From NCBI RefSeq assembly GCF_024437735.1, contig NZ_JANFQO010000001.1:372001-436000 (forward strand): a DNA stretch of 64,000 nt, read 5' to 3'. Shown piece after piece: positions 46,846-55,132 of this stretch; positions within the stretch are counted from its first letter, which is position 1; the number at the start of each line of letters is the position of its first letter. The DNA comes from Tahibacter harae. Lineage in GTDB: Bacteria; Pseudomonadota; Gammaproteobacteria; Xanthomonadales; Rhodanobacteraceae. Position numbers and translations under genes: made by a program. A model generated the notes under the pieces. It did not search any database. It had not been told where the DNA came from and was given only the letters and a program-made list of their open reading frames with translations.

Positions 46846-47014
46846 GTGCGTTTGCGCGAGTGCCTTCGCGCAGACGCAATCTCTCGGCGTCACAGGATTC
46901 TCCGGACGGGGCACGACGGAAACACTGCCATCGGATGACACAGCACCGCCGCCGCATATACACCGCGGCAAGTCCGCACGTATAAAGGCGGAAACCAGGT
47001 CAGCGCCCCCGCCT

Positions 47015-47461
47015 ATGCACGCCATCATCCTCTGCGGTATCCAAGGCTCCGGCAAGTCCAGCTACGCGCAGGCGCACTGGTTCGATACGCATGTGCGGCT
47101 GAGCCTGGACCTGCTGCACACGCGCCAGCGCGAAGACGTTCTGCTGCACGCCTGCCTGGCCGCGAAAATCAGCTTCGTGGTGGATAACACCAATCCCTCC
47201 CGCGCCCAGCGTTTGCGTTATTTGCAGCTGGCGCGGGCTTCGGGATATGAACGGATCGAGCTGTATCACTTCCGGAGCGGGCTGGCGGCCGCGCTGGAGA
47301 GAAATGCGCGCCGCAGCGGCAAACAGCGCGTGCCGGACATTGCCGTCCGCGGCACTTTGGCAAAACTGGAAACGCCAACACCGGATGAAGGCTGGGACCG
47401 CATCGTCGTCGTCGAGGCCCGCATCGACGGGAGCTATCGCGAAGAACTGTTGCAGACATGA
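47015..47461 (+). CDS. P-loop kinase of the polynucleotide-kinase/AAA_33 type
   Basis: The 148-residue protein begins with a Walker A motif, GIQGSGKSS (residues 8-16). RLSLDLLHTR follows, in which Asp32 sits where the 5'-OH-activating Asp of T4 polynucleotide kinase lies. It continues with a Walker-B-like VVDNTNPSRAQR (the DxTN.. of this kinase family), and a lid-like ERNARRSGKQRVPD. These features fit the AAA_33/polynucleotide kinase group, which phosphorylates RNA or nucleoside 5'-OH ends. Its stop overlaps the next start as ATGA, tying it to the Thg1-like gene. The ATG at 47015 directly precedes the P-loop strand. Kinase specificity for RNA is inferred from context. Confidence 0.85.
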   Translation: MHAIILCGIQGSGKSSYAQAHWFDTHVRLSLDLLHTRQREDVLLHACLAAKISFVVDNTNPSRAQRLRYLQLARASGYERIELYHFRSGLAAALERNARRSGKQRVPDIAVRGTLAKLETPTPDEGWDRIVVVEARIDGSYREELLQT

Positions 47462-48231
47462 AATTCGACAATCTTGATGCGCGCATGCGCATCTACGAAA
47501 GCACCAACGACCTCGCCGTGCTGCCGGGGCTCTACATGATCGCCCGGGTCGACGGACGCGCCTTCACCCGCCTGGTGCGCGAACTGCATGATTTCGAGGC
47601 GCCCTTCGACAGCCGTTTCCGCGACCACATGATTGCGACTGCCGCACATCTGATGGACTGCGGTTTCGATGCGCTGTTCGGCTATACCCAGAGCGACGAG
47701 ATCTCGATTCTGCTGGATGCTTCCAGCCAGACGTTCAGGCGCAAGCTGCGCAAGATCCACTCGGTGCTGGCCGGCGAAGCCAGCGCCCTGTTCAGTTCGC
47801 GCCTGGGCGCGCCGGCGGCGTTCGATTGCCGCGTGTCGCAGCTGCCCAGCCGGGATCTGGTGATCGACTATTTCCTGTGGCGCCAGGCAGACGCCGCACG
47901 CAATGCGCTGAATGCGCACTGCTACTGGCTGCTGCGCAAGAACGGCCTGGACGCGCACAGCGCAGCCCGGCAGCTCAGCGGCCTGGCGTCCGCGGCGAAG
48001 AACGAGCTGCTGTTCCGGCACGGCATCAACTTCAACGATGTGCCCGGCTGGCAGAAGCGCGGCGTCGGCCTGTATGCGGAAACCTGGTTCAAACCCGGGT
48101 CCGATCCGCGCACCGGCGCAATCACCGAAGCCCGGCGCAGCCGCATCAAGGTCGACGCGGATCTGCCGATGCGCGAAGCGTTTGCCGTATTCCTGCGCGA
48201 ACGGCTAGAGACGGCGACAGCTGACGGCTAG
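47458..48231 (+). CDS. Thg1-like protein (tRNA-His guanylyltransferase family, 3'-5' polymerase)
   Basis: The 257-residue protein has the Thg1 fold signatures: RVDGRAF with metal-binding Asp32, and QSDEISILL with Asp80-Glu81, corresponding to the paired catalytic acids of human Thg1 (Asp76-Glu77). WRQADAARNALNAHCYWLL also matches the family region where eukaryotic enzymes have RQ.D.HINNLYN. Bacterial Thg1-like proteins add nucleotides in the 3'-to-5' direction, repairing 5'-truncated tRNAs, and are not needed for ordinary tRNA-His maturation where G-1 is encoded. It overlaps the polynucleotide-kinase-like gene by ATGA. It converges on the export operon, 54 bases from that stop codon. Family call strong, physiological role inferred. 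Confidence 0.9.
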   Translation: MKFDNLDARMRIYESTNDLAVLPGLYMIARVDGRAFTRLVRELHDFEAPFDSRFRDHMIATAAHLMDCGFDALFGYTQSDEISILLDASSQTFRRKLRKIHSVLAGEASALFSSRLGAPAAFDCRVSQLPSRDLVIDYFLWRQADAARNALNAHCYWLLRKNGLDAHSAARQLSGLASAAKNELLFRHGINFNDVPGWQKRGVGLYAETWFKPGSDPRTGAITEARRSRIKVDADLPMREAFAVFLRERLETATADG

Positions 48232-48285
48232 GCGACGCCACGCCGCGGGCAATCCATTTTTCCACATTCCGCAAGCGCACCTGCG

Positions 48286-49431
48286 TCAAGCCGGTGCCGC
48301 AGCTCTGCCGCGATCGCCCGCATCGCCGCCTCTGCGAAACCGCCACGCCACCAGCCCCGCATACACCACCACCAGCGCAAGCAGGTTGAGTAGCTGCGGC
48401 AGGGTCTCCTGCAGCGACGCGCCCATCTGGTTGATCTGCACCATCGCATTCACGCCCGGCGTGGTGGGCAGCAGCTTGGCCAGCGCGGCAAGCAGCGGCG
48501 GCGTCGAACTGAGCGGCCAGCTCAGATTGGCCAGGAAGAACAGCACCAGCGACGCGCCGGTGATGAACTGGAACGCATGCTCGCGCCGCGAGAAGAAGCT
48601 GCCGACGAACAGGCCGAAACACAGCACCGCGGCGATATAGAGCGGCGCGACCACGGCCAGTCCGCCCAGGTTGCCGCCGTGCGGATAGTCCTGCACCCAG
48701 AAAGTGAAGCCGGCGTAGTACAGCACCGCCGGCAGACCGATGCAGGCGAAGCCGGCCAGCATGCCGCTCCATTGGCTGAAGCGGTAGCTCAGGCGCCGGC
48801 CGCCGTTGCGCTGGCGGCGGCCGCCGAGGATCACGCCTATGCCGATCAGCAAGGTCTGGTGCACGATGATCTCGGCCACGCCGGGGACCATGCCGCTGCC
48901 GTAGCCTTCGCGCACATTGAACAGCGGCCGCTGGGTCAGCTGCAGCGGCGGCGCTTCGCGCCTGAAGCCGCTGCGCGCGCCGGCGCGGGCGAGTTCCACC
49001 GACATTCCCGCGGCGACTTCGCCCACGGCCACCAGTACATTGCTGCCGCGGCTGAGGTAGGCACCGTTGGCCAGCACCACGATGTTGCCGGTGCCGCCGC
49101 GGGCGATGTCGCGTTCAAAATCGTGCGGGATGACGACGATGCCTTCGTAGCGCCCCTGCTCCACGCCGCGGCGCGCCTGCGCCACCGACATTTCAAAGCC
49201 GGCGATGCGCACCGTGCGCACGGCGTCCAGGCGCCGTATGAACTGGCGCGAAGACGGGCCGTGGTCCTGGTCCACCACGGCCACGGGCAGATCCTGGGTC
49301 ACCTCGTGCCGGTATGCGGCGGGGTAGAACACGGAGTAGAGAATGATCGCGCCTATCATCGTCGCCTTGGCATAGCGGTCGGCGAAGACCTCGCGCAGGA
49401 CCTGCTTCAGCTCGGCCAGGAACAGGTTCAT
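48286..49431 (-). CDS. ABC-2 type transporter permease (YhhJ/YbhR-like), second of two
   Basis: The 381-residue protein has one membrane helix near its N-terminus (ATMIGAIILYSVFYPAAY), a periplasmic domain (DLPVAVVDQDHGPSSRQFIR) and about five helices in the C-terminal half (VAEIIVHQTLLIGIGVILGG onwards, with SFFSRREHAFQFITGASL). This is the ABC-2_3 layout of YbhS/YbhR permeases. It overlaps its upstream partner by ATGA. With the partner it would form the membrane channel of an exporter linked to the HlyD-like and TolC-like products; no ATPase is encoded in the operon. Confidence 0.9.
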   Translation of the reverse strand: MNLFLAELKQVLREVFADRYAKATMIGAIILYSVFYPAAYRHEVTQDLPVAVVDQDHGPSSRQFIRRLDAVRTVRIAGFEMSVAQARRGVEQGRYEGIVVIPHDFERDIARGGTGNIVVLANGAYLSRGSNVLVAVGEVAAGMSVELARAGARSGFRREAPPLQLTQRPLFNVREGYGSGMVPGVAEIIVHQTLLIGIGVILGGRRQRNGGRRLSYRFSQWSGMLAGFACIGLPAVLYYAGFTFWVQDYPHGGNLGGLAVVAPLYIAAVLCFGLFVGSFFSRREHAFQFITGASLVLFFLANLSWPLSSTPPLLAALAKLLPTTPGVNAMVQINQMGASLQETLPQLLNLLALVVVYAGLVAWRFRRGGDAGDRGRAAAPA

Positions 49432-50594
49432 GCCGCCGCCGGCTGGCGCGCGTGGCGCAGCAGCAGATACGCGCCGATGGCGCCGGGCAGCAGGCAGAAC
49501 AGCAGCAGCACGCCCAGCCAGAGCAGCGAATCCCGCACCGGCGAACCCACGTCGAACTGCTGCAATTGCAGCTTGAGATACGCCGTCAGCGGCAGCAGCA
49601 GGTTCCAGATGCGCGTGAACAGCGCGCCGCCCAGGGTCGGAAATGTCGCGCCGGAGAACGCCAGCGCGGTGCCGATATACAGCCCGCACATCGACAAGGC
49701 CGTGCCCATGTCGCGCAGTGCGCCGACCAGCAGCAGGCTGATGCCGGCGCCGGCCAGCGCCAGCGCAAACGCGCCGGCGACGAGCAGGCCCGCGCTGCCG
49801 GCGATCACGCTGCCGCATACCACGACCAGGTACGCGAAGCCGACGCAGGACAGCGCACCGAACCACAGCACATAAGGCGCCAGCTTGCCGGCGAGACTGG
49901 CCAGCGGATGCGGACTGGCCGCGAGCCACGGCCCCCGCGTGCCGTCGCGCACTTCGCGCCCCAGCGACGCCACCATGCCCAGGCCGGCCATCAGATGCAG
50001 CACGCCGGGGAACAGCAGCTCCAGCAGATAGTGTTCAAAGCTGCGCGGCGCATTCGACAGCAGCGTGGCCTGCACGCCCAGCGGCGGACTGCGCAAACCG
50101 GCCGTGCCGCGCATCTTGGCGATGTCGCGCAGCAGCAGCTGGGCGTTGAGGCTGGCCACCGCCGCGGCGACATCGCGCGCGGCGCCCTGCCCTGCCGTGA
50201 GATAGCTGGCGTTGTAGTAGACCAGCAATCGCGCGCTGCCTTCGCGGTACAGCCGGCGCGTGCTCAGGTCCGGAATCAGCACGACGGCATAGGCGTCCAT
50301 GCCGCGCACGCGCGACCAGGCCTCGCCCATATCGCCCAGTACCGAGGCCACGCGCAGGCCGGGGCTGTTGTCCAGGCGGCGGATCAGGTCCCGGCTCAGG
50401 CTGGAGCGGTCCTGGTCCACTACGGTGACCGGCAGGTCGCGTATGGCCGCCGCCGACAGCAGCCAGGCGAGGATGCCGCCGAGTACGCAGGGGAACAGCG
50501 TCATCAGCAGCAGCTCGGCGGGCGTTTCCCGCAGGTAGCGCAGCTCCCGCCGCGCGGCCGCGAAGGCACTGGAAACGGGCGCGGCGGCCGTCAT
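49428..50594 (-). CDS. ABC-2 type transporter permease (YhhJ/YbhS-like), first of two
   Basis: The 388-residue protein parallels the following gene: an N-terminal helix (LLLMTLFPCVLGGILAWLLS), a periplasmic domain starting DLPVTVVDQDRSSLSRDLIR, and a C-terminal block of about five helices. The shared DLPV.VVDQD motif shows that the two permeases are paralogues and probably form a heterodimer. Both its ends overlap neighbours by ATGA. Related YbhFSR and YhiI/YhhJ systems export drugs or lipids, but the cargo here is not readable. Confidence 0.9.
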   Translation of the reverse strand: MTAAAPVSSAFAAARRELRYLRETPAELLLMTLFPCVLGGILAWLLSAAAIRDLPVTVVDQDRSSLSRDLIRRLDNSPGLRVASVLGDMGEAWSRVRGMDAYAVVLIPDLSTRRLYREGSARLLVYYNASYLTAGQGAARDVAAAVASLNAQLLLRDIAKMRGTAGLRSPPLGVQATLLSNAPRSFEHYLLELLFPGVLHLMAGLGMVASLGREVRDGTRGPWLAASPHPLASLAGKLAPYVLWFGALSCVGFAYLVVVCGSVIAGSAGLLVAGAFALALAGAGISLLLVGALRDMGTALSMCGLYIGTALAFSGATFPTLGGALFTRIWNLLLPLTAYLKLQLQQFDVGSPVRDSLLWLGVLLLFCLLPGAIGAYLLLRHARQPAAA

Positions 50595-51637
50595 TTCGGC
50601 GGCCAGGGAAACAGCACGCTCATGCCGGGACGGAAATTCGCCACCGGCTCCACCGGCCGCGCGCGCACCTCGAAGCTCTTGATGTCGTAGCCGCGCGACT
50701 GGCGCGTGGCGCGCCAGGTGGCGTAGTCGCCGGCCGGGGCGATGTAGTAGATGCGGAACGCGACATTCCTGCGGCCCAGGGCGGGAATGTCGCCATGTAC
50801 GACCTGGTCCACCTGCACCGCGGCGAACTGGTCCTCGCGCAGGTTCAGCGCCACCCACAGGTGATCGACGTCGATCAGGGTGAACACCGGATAGCCGGCC
50901 GGGACCAGTTCTCCGACTTCGGCCAGGCGCTTCTCCACTTCCGCATCCAGCGGTGCGAGGGCGCGCATTTCCGCCTTCGCGGCCTCGACTTCGGCGATGG
51001 CCGCCTCGGCCTGGCGCACCTGGGCTGCGGCGGCGGCCTGGTCCTGCTTGCGCAGGCCGGCCAGGGCCTGGTCATACTGCGCCCGCGCGGCCTGCTGGGC
51101 AGCGACGGCGCCGGCGGACTGGGCGCGCGCTTCGTCGCGGCGCTGGCGCGTAACCACGCCTTCGTTGAACAGGGTATCCAGCCGGCGCGCGGTGGACTGG
51201 GCGATCTCGCTGGCCGCCACGGCCCGGCTCCAGTTGGCCTGGGCGGCGCGGATTTCCTCCGCGCGAGCGCCTTCCAGCGCCTTGGATTCCTGCGCGCTGG
51301 CCGCGTCCAGCACGGCCTGGGCCTGGCGCTGCTTGGCCAGCACTTCCGGGCTGTCGAGTTCAAACAGCAATTGATCGGCGCGCACCCGCTCGCCTTCGCG
51401 CACATGCAGCTTCAGCACGCGCGCGCTGATCTTGGCCGCGACATGGATGCTGTCGGCATCGGCCATCCCCTGCACCTGGTCCGCGCCCGGATGGAGAAAC
51501 GCCAGCCACAGACCGGCCGCGATCACCAGCAGAAGCAGGACCGGCAGGATCCACCAGCGGCGGCTGCCGGTGCCGGGCGCGGCGCCGCGGCGCGCAGCCA
51601 GCGGTTCGGGAGGAGAAGGCGCGGCGGGCTCGCTCAT
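50591..51637 (-). CDS. HlyD/EmrA-like membrane fusion protein
   Basis: The 348-residue protein has one membrane span at about residues 29-47 (WILPVLLLLVIAAGLWLAFL), a biotinyl-lipoyl half-motif (ISARVLKLHVREGERVRADQ, LLFELDSPEV) and a long coiled hairpin rich in Ala/Gln/Glu. It closes with a lipoyl/beta-barrel region (LAEVGELVPAGYPVFTLIDV). It bridges the inner-membrane permeases and the TolC-like channel encoded just upstream. Start and stop overlap both neighbours by ATGA. Family call is firm. Confidence 0.9.
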   Translation of the reverse strand: MSEPAAPSPPEPLAARRGAAPGTGSRRWWILPVLLLLVIAAGLWLAFLHPGADQVQGMADADSIHVAAKISARVLKLHVREGERVRADQLLFELDSPEVLAKQRQAQAVLDAASAQESKALEGARAEEIRAAQANWSRAVAASEIAQSTARRLDTLFNEGVVTRQRRDEARAQSAGAVAAQQAARAQYDQALAGLRKQDQAAAAAQVRQAEAAIAEVEAAKAEMRALAPLDAEVEKRLAEVGELVPAGYPVFTLIDVDHLWVALNLREDQFAAVQVDQVVHGDIPALGRRNVAFRIYYIAPAGDYATWRATRQSRGYDIKSFEVRARPVEPVANFRPGMSVLFPWPPK

Positions 51638-53049
51638 TGCACATCGATCCTGTCGGGAAGCTCGGCATAGCGCGGGAATTCGCCGGACCCGCCGCTGGCT
51701 TCGAGCAGCTGCGCCAGCGCGACATCGAACTGATACGCCGCCTGCGCACGCGCCACCTGGGCGCCGACCAGGGCGGTGCGCGCGTCGATCACATCCAGCG
51801 AAGTTGCCTGCCCTTCGCGGAAGGACAGCGTCTGCAGGCGCAGGTTTTCCTCGGCCTGGGCGATCGCGCTCTGCAGCAATGTGAACTGCGTGGCGGCATT
51901 GCTCATGGCCGCGTAGGCGCGGGTGACGGCAATATCCAGCTCGACGCGGACTTCCCGCAGCGCGGCTTCGGCCTGTTCGCTGCGCGCGCGCGCCGCGGCC
52001 ACCTGCTGGCTGCGGCCACCGGAGAGAAAGGTATAGCGGATGCCCACGCCCAGGGCCCAGTCCGGCTCGACCAGGGTGGCATCTTCCTTGTGCGCGTCGT
52101 ACTGGCCGAAGGCAAATACCGTAGGCCTCTGCCGGGCCTGTTGCAGGCGCACGCCTTCGCGCGACTGCGCGACGATGGCCTGCAGCCGCGCCAGCTGCGG
52201 ATGCGCAGCAACTGCCTGCCCGCGGAAATGCTCGCGCGCGGCGATGGGCTCCGGCAACACGAACAGCGGCGTGCTGGTCTGCACCGGCGCGGAACGCAGC
52301 AGCAGGGCCAGGGTTTCGCGGGCGCTGTCCTGGTCGTTGAGCGCCCTCTGGAATTCGCGCTCGGCCTGGTCGCGCGCCACCTGCACCTGCAACTGCTGCG
52401 CCTGCGTGGCGAAACCCTGTTCCTTCAGCCGGCGGGTGTCGGCCAGGTGCTGCTGCAAGCCCTCGCGCGCCTGCTGCCGTGCCGCCACGACGCGCTCGGC
52501 CAGGGATTGGCCGAAATAGGCCTGTACCAGCCGGGTCAACAAGGTATCGGCCTGCAGCGCGCGCTCGGCCTCGGCCTGCTGTACGGCGGCGGCGCTGAGG
52601 CGCTGCTGGGCCGGAATGGCGCCGCCGGAATACAGCGGCAGCGTGGCCTGCAGTATGGGCCGCGTGCGCCAGGAGCGGTTCTCGATCACCACCGGGGAAT
52701 CGATGCCGTATTGCGCCGCCAGCGGTTCCAGCGGGCCCAGCGGAATCGCCAGGGTCTTCTTTGAATCGGCAAAGCGGATATCGGCGGAGAGTTCCGGCAG
52801 ACGCAGCCGCTGCGCCGCCGCGGCGAGCTGCTGCTTGTCCTCGACTGCCAGCTCCGCCGCGCGCAAGGCATCGGACATGGCCTGCAGGCGCGCGTGGGCG
52901 GCAGCGAAGTCCAGCGGCTGGCCATCGGATTGCGCCCCGCAGGATCCGGCGCACAGGCCGGCGGCCAGAAATACCCAGCAACGATGCCAGCCACGGCGCG
53001 CCACGCGATCAGGCCCGCCGGCGCCGCGGCCGCTGCGCCGCGGCCGCAT
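51634..53049 (-). CDS. TolC-like outer membrane efflux protein
   Basis: The 471-residue protein has an N-terminal export signal (RRGWHRCWVFLAAGLCAGSC), possibly a lipoprotein signal since a Cys follows AGS. It then carries two repeats of long amphipathic helices typical of outer membrane factors, with TLPLYSGGAIPAQQRLSAAA and YTFLSGGRSQQVAAARARSE as the two matching beta-strand/helix junctions. The closing TSLDVIDARTALVGAQVARA is a strong family signature. It heads a four-gene operon in which every junction is an ATGA overlap. ATG at 53049 is used; a TTG 15 bases upstream is possible. It supplies the outer-membrane exit. Confidence 0.9.
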   Translation of the reverse strand: MRPRRSGRGAGGPDRVARRGWHRCWVFLAAGLCAGSCGAQSDGQPLDFAAAHARLQAMSDALRAAELAVEDKQQLAAAAQRLRLPELSADIRFADSKKTLAIPLGPLEPLAAQYGIDSPVVIENRSWRTRPILQATLPLYSGGAIPAQQRLSAAAVQQAEAERALQADTLLTRLVQAYFGQSLAERVVAARQQAREGLQQHLADTRRLKEQGFATQAQQLQVQVARDQAEREFQRALNDQDSARETLALLLRSAPVQTSTPLFVLPEPIAAREHFRGQAVAAHPQLARLQAIVAQSREGVRLQQARQRPTVFAFGQYDAHKEDATLVEPDWALGVGIRYTFLSGGRSQQVAAARARSEQAEAALREVRVELDIAVTRAYAAMSNAATQFTLLQSAIAQAEENLRLQTLSFREGQATSLDVIDARTALVGAQVARAQAAYQFDVALAQLLEASGGSGEFPRYAELPDRIDVQ

Positions 53050-53458
53050 CGAGAGGAAGGACAAACGCCACTGCGGCTGCGCCCGGGGCAGCAGAAGCGA
53101 TCACCGTAACGGTAGGCATCGCCGTGTCGGCATCCATCCGGACCCTCCCCATTGGCTGCGCCGGCACCTTCCGGAAATCAGGCGGCGTGCTCAGCGTAGC
53201 AAGCCAGTACTCCCCTGCGCGTAATTAATCCACTCACAGGACGATGCGTGAACTACCCATATGGGTAAATTTTGGTTGCGTATCTTCTGTGTGCGCCGGG
53301 TGCGGGCGGCGCAGCGCGGCGGTACAGGCTAAGGATGGGCGCGCGCCACGCGGTGGCTGCGCCGCATCGCCAGGCACACCGCAGACCCGGGCGGCTGCCG
53401 TCGCCTACCTGCCCGGCGCCGCGTGGACGGCGTGCTGCCGCCGGGCTAAGGTGCGGCC
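53050..53458. promoter_or_regulatory. Divergent intergenic region upstream of the export operon
   Basis: No gene is seen in 409 bases. The centre (53218-53290) is AT-rich by local standards and contains a perfect palindrome, listed separately, with TATCTT at 53281-53286 as a possible plus-strand -10. It should hold promoters for the minus-strand export operon and the plus-strand small membrane protein. Confidence 0.5.
53254..53267. promoter_or_regulatory. Perfect 14-bp palindrome TACCCATATGGGTA
   Basis: TACCCATATGGGTA is two TACCCAT heptamers facing each other without spacing. Such words resemble half-sites of NarL/LuxR-type response regulators. It sits about 205 bases upstream of the export operon and 192 bases upstream of the 53459 gene, next to an AT-rich tract. 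Confidence 0.55.
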
Positions 53459-53890
53459 ATGCCGATCTCTCGCCAACCGATCCGCGCCGGGAAGCCCGCC
53501 GCGCTTACTGTCGCCCTGCTCGCCGGCGCTCCCGCCATCGCCCTGGCTTCGGACTACGGCGGCCTGAGCTACCTGGGGCTCTATGCCGTTGCGGTACCGG
53601 TGTTCTGCCTGGCGGTGATTCTTTCCGCAACCGCCTGGCGCCAGCCCGGCTGGATTTCCGCCGCCTGGGGACTGGCCCTTGCCCTGCTGCTGACGCCCTG
53701 GTACGTCAAAGACTTCAGCGACGCCCTGATCCTGGTGCCCCCGGTCGCCGTGGTCTGTGGCCTGGCGATTCACGGGTTACTGCGCTACTTCCTCGAACGC
53801 CGCCCCAGGCGCTACGACGCGTCGCGCTCTCCGCTGGCGCAGGCGCAGCGGGCCGCTGCGGAGGAGCAGCCGGGTCCGCCGCAAAATTGA
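53459..53890 (+). CDS. Small uncharacterised inner-membrane protein
   Basis: The 143-residue protein has about four hydrophobic segments (AALTVALLAGAPAIALAS, LGLYAVAVPVFCLAVILSA, ISAAWGLALALLLTPWYV, ALILVPPVAVVCGLAIHGLL) and a basic, polar C-terminal tail ending AEEQPGPPQN. No family is recognised. ATG at 53459 begins a typical positively charged N-terminus. It is alone between divergent and same-strand regulators; co-function with the export operon is possible but unsupported. Confidence 0.6.
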   Translation: MPISRQPIRAGKPAALTVALLAGAPAIALASDYGGLSYLGLYAVAVPVFCLAVILSATAWRQPGWISAAWGLALALLLTPWYVKDFSDALILVPPVAVVCGLAIHGLLRYFLERRPRRYDASRSPLAQAQRAAAEEQPGPPQN

Positions 53891-54230
53891 AATTTCTTCA
53901 AGGAATTTCACCGCAACTGCGCTGCAGCGGTTCCGCGCCTGCCCAACAGCTGCGGGCCCAGGCACTGAGCGGATGGACGCCGCCAAATGCCGTTGGCGCC
54001 GGTACCCGCCAGGCCGCTCCCGCCGGTCTGTCGCTTTAGCGGTGCACCGGCGCCGGCAAACGGCAAGAATTCCTCCGCAAGGCGCCCTGCCGGGCCGCAC
54101 CAGAGCATGCTCAGCCCGCCCCGCTCTCGGCCGGAATCGCGACGAACCGCGTCAGAATCCGTCAAGAATCCCGGGCTTTTGCAATCGCCCCAGGCGCGCG
54201 AGCTAGCATGCGGCCCCCGTGGGGGGAGCC

Positions 54231-55004
54231 ATGAACAAAGACCTGAATCACTGGCGCGAAGCATTTCTGGCCGACATGGAATCGATCCATTGCTTCGAGG
54301 CGCTGTTTGATCGCATGCCGGACACGCTCTACGCGATCAAGGACAGGAACGGCCGCTATGTCTCCATCAGCGAGACGGTGGTGCAGCGCTGCGGCATACG
54401 GCGCAAGCAGGATGCGATAGGCAAGACCGCGTTCGATCTGTATCCGCGGCCCATGGCCGAACGCTACGCGCGCCAGGACGAACGCCTGTTCCGCACCGGG
54501 CGGCCCATCGTCGACAACCTCGATCTGACGGTGTACCGCAACGGCGCCGCCGGCTGGTGCCTTTCGACCAAGGAGCCGATCTACAACCGCCAGCGCCGCC
54601 TGGTCGGCCTCGCAGCGATTTCCAAGGACCTGGTCGAACCCAGCCGCGCCGGCTATATCGACGCGCGCTTCGCCCAGACCGTCGACTACATGCACGAACA
54701 CTATCTGGAGCCGCTGCGCATGGAAGACCTGGCGCAGATGGCCGGGCTGTCGCTGGCCCAGTTCGAGCGGCGCATGAAGAAGATCTTCCACATGCCGGCC
54801 GGGCGCTATCTGATCAAATCGCGCATCGACAACGCGGCGCGGCTGCTTTCCGCTTCCGACATGCCCATCGCCGAGATCGCCCAGCGTTCGGGCTTTTCCG
54901 ACCAGAGTTCGCTGTCGCGCCAGTTCCGCCAGATCACCGGCTTCACGCCGCGCCAGTACCGCAGCCTGGCGCGGCCGCAGGACGAGCTGGACGCCAGGCG
55001 CTAG
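54231..55004 (+). CDS. AraC family regulator with N-terminal PAS domain
   Basis: The 257-residue protein has a PAS domain (about residues 22-130, FDRMPDTLYAIKDRNGRYVS ... GKTAFDLYPRPMAERYARQD ... STKEPIYNRQRRLVGLAAIS) followed by an AraC-type DNA-binding domain (about 150-250, MEDLAQMAGLSLAQFERRMK ... AQRSGFSDQSSLSRQFRQIT). Most AraC proteins sense through a cupin-like domain, so the PAS front end is less usual and implies sensing of a small molecule, redox state or light. The ATG at 54231 has a GGGGGAG ribosome-binding site. Target genes are unknown; the neighbouring gene at 53459 is on the same strand upstream. Confidence 0.88.
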   Translation: MNKDLNHWREAFLADMESIHCFEALFDRMPDTLYAIKDRNGRYVSISETVVQRCGIRRKQDAIGKTAFDLYPRPMAERYARQDERLFRTGRPIVDNLDLTVYRNGAAGWCLSTKEPIYNRQRRLVGLAAISKDLVEPSRAGYIDARFAQTVDYMHEHYLEPLRMEDLAQMAGLSLAQFERRMKKIFHMPAGRYLIKSRIDNAARLLSASDMPIAEIAQRSGFSDQSSLSRQFRQITGFTPRQYRSLARPQDELDARR

Positions 55005-55132
55005 CGCGGGCGGATTGAATTCACCCGCGGGGCCAGCAAGCTGCAGGCGTCTGCACGAACAACCGGGCGGCAAGCGGATCGGCTACTTCTTGCGAGCCTT
55101 TCTGCCGCGCAGGCTCCAGTCTGTATGTCCGC

